DNA from: Croceibacterium_B sp963783195
Lineage (GTDB): Bacteria > Pseudomonadota > Alphaproteobacteria > Sphingomonadales > Sphingomonadaceae
DNA: 64,000 nt
Direction: 5' to 3'
NCBI GenBank assembly: GCA_963783195.1
Contig: CAWAMV010000004.1
Location: 2,356,001 to 2,420,000, forward strand
The position numbers were made by a program, and so were the translations under genes. Each line of letters starts with the position of its first letter. Positions within the stretch are counted from its first letter, which is position 1. Positions 60,417-64,000 of this stretch are shown piece by piece. Under the pieces are notes generated by a model that made no database searches, had not been told where the DNA came from, and worked only from the letters and a program-made list of their open reading frames with translations.

Positions 60417-63158
60417 ATGGATTCCCTCCCCCTGCCCGCGCTCCATGCCAGCCACGCCGGCACCTGGCTGCGCGACGCCGCGGGCCCGACCCGCGGATGC
60501 TCCAAGGGCGAGGCGATCATGGCGACGGCGGACACCCCCGTGCTGCTGCTCAACGCACCGCTCGTGGCCACCCGGCTCGGCTATCCCGACCTCTCGGGCC
60601 TCGACTTGCTCGAGCTGTTCGCCTTCGTGCACCCTGCGCAGTTCGTGGTGCCGACGCCCAAGGGCCTGGCCCACGCGCTCGGGCTGGATGAACCGGGCAG
60701 CGACGCCGATGTGCCGGCGTTCCTCCAGCGCGCCGCAGCGGCAATGCTGGCGCGCTGCGAGAGCGCCGGGTGGGCCGAGCGGGAGGGTGCCTGGTCCGCC
60801 CTGCAGTCACTCGCCCGCCTGCGTTGGCCATGGTCCGGCGTCCTCGGCCCCCGCGTCGCCCAGCCGGAGAGGGCGGAGAAATGGCTTTTTTCGCGCCTGC
60901 CGGAATGGGAGGAGACGCCCGAGCGCCCGCAGCCTGCACAAGTGGCGATCGACGAGTTCGAAATCGAAGGCCGTCTGGCCGAGCTGACCGGCGAAGGCGC
61001 CGAGCAGCGCGAAGGGCAGAAGAGCTACGCGCGCGAGGCCGGGCGGGTCTTTGCGCCGCGCAGCGCGCGCAAGCTGCCCCACGTCCTGCTGGCGCAGGCC
61101 GGCACCGGCATCGGCAAGACGCTCGGCTACCTCGCGCCTGCCTCGCTCTGGGCGGAAAAGTCCCAGGGAACGGTCTGGGTCAGCACCTTTACCAAGAACC
61201 TGCAACGCCAGCTGCGCCGCGAAAGCGGGCGCGCCTGGCCCGCCGAACGGGCCGATGGCAGCAAGCCGGTCGTGGTGCGCAAGGGGCGCGAGAACTACCT
61301 CTGCCTGCTCAACCTCGAGGACGCGCTGCAGGGTGGGTTCGGCGGGCGCGCGGCGGTGCTGGCGCACCTCGTGGCGCGCTGGGCCGCCTACACGCAGGAC
61401 GGCGACATGATCGGCGGCGATCTGCCCGGCTGGCTCGGCACGCTGTTCCGCAACCGGGCGATCCGCAGCCTGACCGACCAGCGCGGCGAATGCGTCTATG
61501 CCGGGTGCCCGCACTACCGGAAGTGCTTCATCGAGCGCGCCGCGCGAGCCTCGGCGCAGGCCGATCTCGTCATCGCCAACCACGCCCTGGTGATGGTCAA
61601 TGCCGCGCGCGGGCGCGACCATGCGCAGCGGCCGACCCGGATCGTGTTCGACGAGGGGCACCACGTATTCGACGCCGCCGACAGCACGTTCGCCGCCGCG
61701 CTGACCGGGCAGGAAGCGATCGAGCTCAAGCGCTGGATCAAGGGACCGGAGCGGGGATCGAAAGGCCGCCGCCGGGGCCTGGCCGCGCGGTTGGCGGACG
61801 TTGCCAGTTACGATGAAGAAGGCGGCAAGGCCGTGCACCAGGCCATAGACGCGGCCGAGGCGCTGCCGTCGGACGGCTGGCTGCAGCGTATCGCCGAAGG
61901 CCTGCCCTCGGGCGAGATCGAGGCGCTGCTGGCCGCAGTGCGCGCGGTGACCTACGCGCGCGACGAGAGCGGCGGGCAGGAGATGGGCTACGGCATCGAG
62001 ACCGAGGCCGCCCAGCTCGACGGCAATTTCGTCGAACTGGCACAACAGGCGGCGGCTGCGCTGGGCGAGATTCGCCAGCCGCTGATCCGGCTCGGCGTAC
62101 GGCTGGAAGCACTGATCCAGGATGCGCCCGACTGGCTCGACGCGCAGGGCCGCGCGCGCATCGAAGGCGCCCGCCACTCGCTCGCCTGGCGGGCCGACAC
62201 CCTCGCGGCGTGGGGTGCCCTGCTCGACCGGCTGGGCGGCCCGGCGGATCCCGATTTCGTCGACTGGCTGGCGGTCGACCGGTCCGACGCGCGCGAGTTC
62301 GACATTGGCATCCACCGGCGTTTCCTCGACCCGATGAAGCCCTTCGCCCGGGTCGTGCTCGAACCGGCCCACGGTGTGATGTTGACGAGCGCCACCCTCC
62401 GCGACGGCGAGGATTGGCTCGGCGCGATCGCGAAGTCCGGCGCTCCCCACCTCGAGGTCCAGCCGCTGCTGACCGCGGCGGACAGCCCGTTCGACTATGC
62501 CGCCAATGCCGAGGTGCTGATCGTCACCGATGTGAAGAAGGGCGACCTCGCCGGCCTGGCGGGCGCCTATGCCCGGCTGATCGAAGCCTCGCAGGGCGGC
62601 GTGCTGGGGCTGTTCACCGCCATTCGCCGGCTGCGCGCGGTGCACGGCCGCATCGCCGACCGGCTCGCCCGCGAGGGCTTGCCGCTCTATGCCCAGCACG
62701 TCGACCCGATCGACACCGGCACCCTGGTCGATATCTTCCGCGACGATCCCCGCGCCAGCCTGCTCGGTACCGACGCGCTGCGCGACGGGGTGGACGTGCC
62801 CGGCCATTCGCTGCGCTGCGTGGTGATGGAGCAGGTCCCCTGGCCCAAGCCGAGTATCCTCCATCGGGCCCGCCGCGCGGCGGCCGGTGAACGCGGGGCC
62901 GGCGGCAGCGCGCATGACGACGCGATTATCCGCGCCCGGCTGGCGCAGGCCTTCGGCAGGCTGATCCGCAGCAAGGACGACCGCGGGCACTTCGTGGTCC
63001 TGTCGCCGGCCTTCCCCAGCCGGCTGCTCGGCGCCTTCCCGAAGGGGACGCCGGTCGTGCGCTGCACGCTCGACGAGGCTTTACAGCGTGTCGCTGCAGG
63101 TGTTTCAGGGAGCCGGCCGGTATCCGCCGCGCTCGCCGAGGATCGCCCCGCCCCGTGA
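60417..63158 (+). CDS. DinG-like ATP-dependent DNA helicase
   Basis: This 913-residue superfamily 2 helicase is of the DinG/XPD type. Walker A AQAGTGIGKTLGYLAP lies near residue 228. The four Fe-S cysteines are partly visible in CVYAGCPHYRKC near residue 362. A VFDEGHHVFDAAD near residue 410 serves as DEAD/DEAH-like motif II. Helicase motifs V-VI are in DALRDGVDVPGHSLR and RLAQAFGRLIRSKDDRG. The N-terminal 150 residues are an alphaproteobacterial extension, so the start at MDSLPLPAL is preferred to an internal Met. The last four bases overlap the sixA-like gene. Confidence 0.9.
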   Translation: MDSLPLPALHASHAGTWLRDAAGPTRGCSKGEAIMATADTPVLLLNAPLVATRLGYPDLSGLDLLELFAFVHPAQFVVPTPKGLAHALGLDEPGSDADVPAFLQRAAAAMLARCESAGWAEREGAWSALQSLARLRWPWSGVLGPRVAQPERAEKWLFSRLPEWEETPERPQPAQVAIDEFEIEGRLAELTGEGAEQREGQKSYAREAGRVFAPRSARKLPHVLLAQAGTGIGKTLGYLAPASLWAEKSQGTVWVSTFTKNLQRQLRRESGRAWPAERADGSKPVVVRKGRENYLCLLNLEDALQGGFGGRAAVLAHLVARWAAYTQDGDMIGGDLPGWLGTLFRNRAIRSLTDQRGECVYAGCPHYRKCFIERAARASAQADLVIANHALVMVNAARGRDHAQRPTRIVFDEGHHVFDAADSTFAAALTGQEAIELKRWIKGPERGSKGRRRGLAARLADVASYDEEGGKAVHQAIDAAEALPSDGWLQRIAEGLPSGEIEALLAAVRAVTYARDESGGQEMGYGIETEAAQLDGNFVELAQQAAAALGEIRQPLIRLGVRLEALIQDAPDWLDAQGRARIEGARHSLAWRADTLAAWGALLDRLGGPADPDFVDWLAVDRSDAREFDIGIHRRFLDPMKPFARVVLEPAHGVMLTSATLRDGEDWLGAIAKSGAPHLEVQPLLTAADSPFDYAANAEVLIVTDVKKGDLAGLAGAYARLIEASQGGVLGLFTAIRRLRAVHGRIADRLAREGLPLYAQHVDPIDTGTLVDIFRDDPRASLLGTDALRDGVDVPGHSLRCVVMEQVPWPKPSILHRARRAAAGERGAGGSAHDDAIIRARLAQAFGRLIRSKDDRGHFVVLSPAFPSRLLGAFPKGTPVVRCTLDEALQRVAAGVSGSRPVSAALAEDRPAP

Positions 63159-63688
63159 AGACGCTCACGCTTCTGCGCCATGCAAAGTCCGACTGGGACG
63201 ACATGACGCTGCGCGACTTCGATCGGGCGCTCAACGACCGCGGGCGCCGCGGGGCCGAAGCGATGGGCGCTCACCTGCGCAAGATGGGCTGGCACTGCGA
63301 TGCCGCACTGGCGAGCCCTGCGGCGCGGGTGAAGCGGACGATCGAGGGCACCGCGATCGACGTGCGGCCCAACTACGACGACCGGCTCTACCTGGCCGAC
63401 GCAAGCACGATCATCGGCCTGCTGCACGAGGTCGAGGGCGATCCCGGGAGCGTTCTCGTGGCGGGCCACAATCCCGGCTTGCAGGAACTGATCTTCGACC
63501 TCGTCGGCCCCGGCCGCGAGAACCCCCTCCTGGCCGAAGCGGCCAAGAAGTTTCCCACCGCGACCATCGCCGTGCTCAATCTCGCGATCGATCGCTGGGC
63601 CGACCTCGCGCCCGGGTGCGGCGAGCTGGTCCATTTCGCCCGCCCGCGCGATCTCGATCCGGACCTCGGACCGGAAAGGATCCGCTAG
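63155..63688 (+). CDS. Histidine phosphatase family protein (SixA-like)
   Basis: This 177-residue phosphohistidine phosphatase is of the SixA subgroup. The catalytic RHAKSDW lies near residue 8, the second Arg in ALASPAARVKRT near 53, and the second His in VAGHNPGLQELI near 103. SixA in E. coli dephosphorylates histidine phosphotransfer proteins, but the target here is unknown. The GTG start overlaps the helicase stop by four bases, so it is translationally coupled. Confidence 0.9.
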   Translation: MKTLTLLRHAKSDWDDMTLRDFDRALNDRGRRGAEAMGAHLRKMGWHCDAALASPAARVKRTIEGTAIDVRPNYDDRLYLADASTIIGLLHEVEGDPGSVLVAGHNPGLQELIFDLVGPGRENPLLAEAAKKFPTATIAVLNLAIDRWADLAPGCGELVHFARPRDLDPDLGPERIR

Positions 63689-63781
63689 GACTTGCCCGAG
63701 CGCGACGTTTGCAATTCCGCAAGCATTCTCGGTTAAGGCGGAGTTTCGCAAGCTTGTACAAGACTTTGGGCGGGACGGCCG

Positions 63782-64000
63782 TTGATCGAGATCGAAGTCC
63801 AGAACGAAACTCACCAGACCCAGGACAAGCTCAAGTTCCTGGTGGTGCCGCGCATCGGCGAAGGCTTGCGCCTGCAGGGTCCGGACGGCTCATGGGGTTC
63901 GTTCGACGTGCTCGACGTGTGGTACGAGAAGGCCGCCTTCGGCGACCTGTGGGTGCCCTTCATCCACGTCCGCGCGACTCCGCCCGAAGCCGACTATGGC
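63782..64000 (+). CDS. Hypothetical protein, cut by the window end
   Basis: A frame opens with TTG (LIEIEVQNETHQTQDKLKF) and stays open through 73 codons to the edge, with native codon use and a plausible beta-rich pattern (VVPRIGEGLRLQGPDGSWGS, VLDVWYEKAAFGDLWVPFIH). No domain is recognised. The true start may be upstream or the TTG. Low certainty that the frame is a gene. Confidence 0.5.
   Translation, partial: MIEIEVQNETHQTQDKLKFLVVPRIGEGLRLQGPDGSWGSFDVLDVWYEKAAFGDLWVPFIHVRATPPEADYG

Overview
The window is a high-GC chromosomal segment of an alphaproteobacterium, most likely Sphingomonadales and plausibly Erythrobacteraceae. This is inferred from a class I lysyl-tRNA synthetase, an HrpB helicase, a DUF6456 regulator, a DinG-type helicase with an alphaproteobacterial-style N-terminus, a yajC-secD-secF operon, an aroQ-accB-accC block and an EcfG-type promoter. 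No sequence search was possible, so the family is not proven. Most of the window is dense core genome on both strands. There is no CRISPR array, insertion sequence or prophage block.

Layout. 1-14 kb: a complex I accessory subunit, hrpB, an OmpA-like protein, a polyprenyl diphosphate synthase, chorismate mutase, small envelope proteins, a GFA-fold enzyme, a two-component pair followed by a PepSY-like protein, a SIMPL protein, a Uup-type ABC-F ATPase and a DUF885 protein. 14-19 kb: DUF6456, an XRE regulator translationally coupled to a glycosyltransferase, then secF/secD/yajC (secD carries a one-base frameshift) and tRNA-Pro(GGG). 19-24 kb: two coupled c-type cytochromes, a GH15 hydrolase coupled to an SDR, and a sensory-rhodopsin-transducer homologue. 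24-28 kb: a broken RTX gene, an intradiol dioxygenase with a fumarylacetoacetate hydrolase-family enzyme, and an orphan 3TM holin.

28-36 kb is the most unusual part. Four transcription units (two small hypothetical genes, a lipoprotein, a single-domain response regulator and a Crp/Fnr regulator) share an almost identical 5' leader. It has a conserved GACTGAGAGAY box followed by a hairpin whose CTCCC arm pairs with the GGGAG Shine-Dalgarno sequence. The regulator and the Crp/Fnr gene are divergent, and a near-palindromic GGAAC-N17-GTTCC between them reads as an EcfG general-stress promoter in both directions. A HisKA_2 kinase and a LuxR-type HTH protein lie in the same stretch. It looks like a small stress regulon under shared post-transcriptional control. 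The same stretch also contains aroQ, accB and accC.

36-48 kb: a cytosolic histidine kinase, a polysaccharide deacetylase, tRNAs (CAU and Pro-UGG), an ATP-dependent DNA ligase, a DUF6152 protein with its secreted partner, a second two-component pair, a DUF4142 protein, ettA, a cytochrome c lipoprotein and acylphosphatase. 48-64 kb: an FKBP isomerase, a ClC channel, an RcnB-like protein, cytochrome b561, a 2OG-Fe(II) oxygenase, class I lysS, MscS, then a moaF-like / Tat-exported SnoaL-like (frameshifted) / tannase operon, a membrane-anchored hypothetical protein, a DinG-like helicase coupled to a SixA-like phosphatase, and one gene cut by the window end.

Three loci (secD, the RTX gene, the Tat gene) are interrupted by single-base frameshifts while the reading frame on both sides is well preserved. 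The secD case is more likely a sequence error than a true pseudogene. The RTX gene, with three shifts within about 370 bases, may be genuinely decaying.
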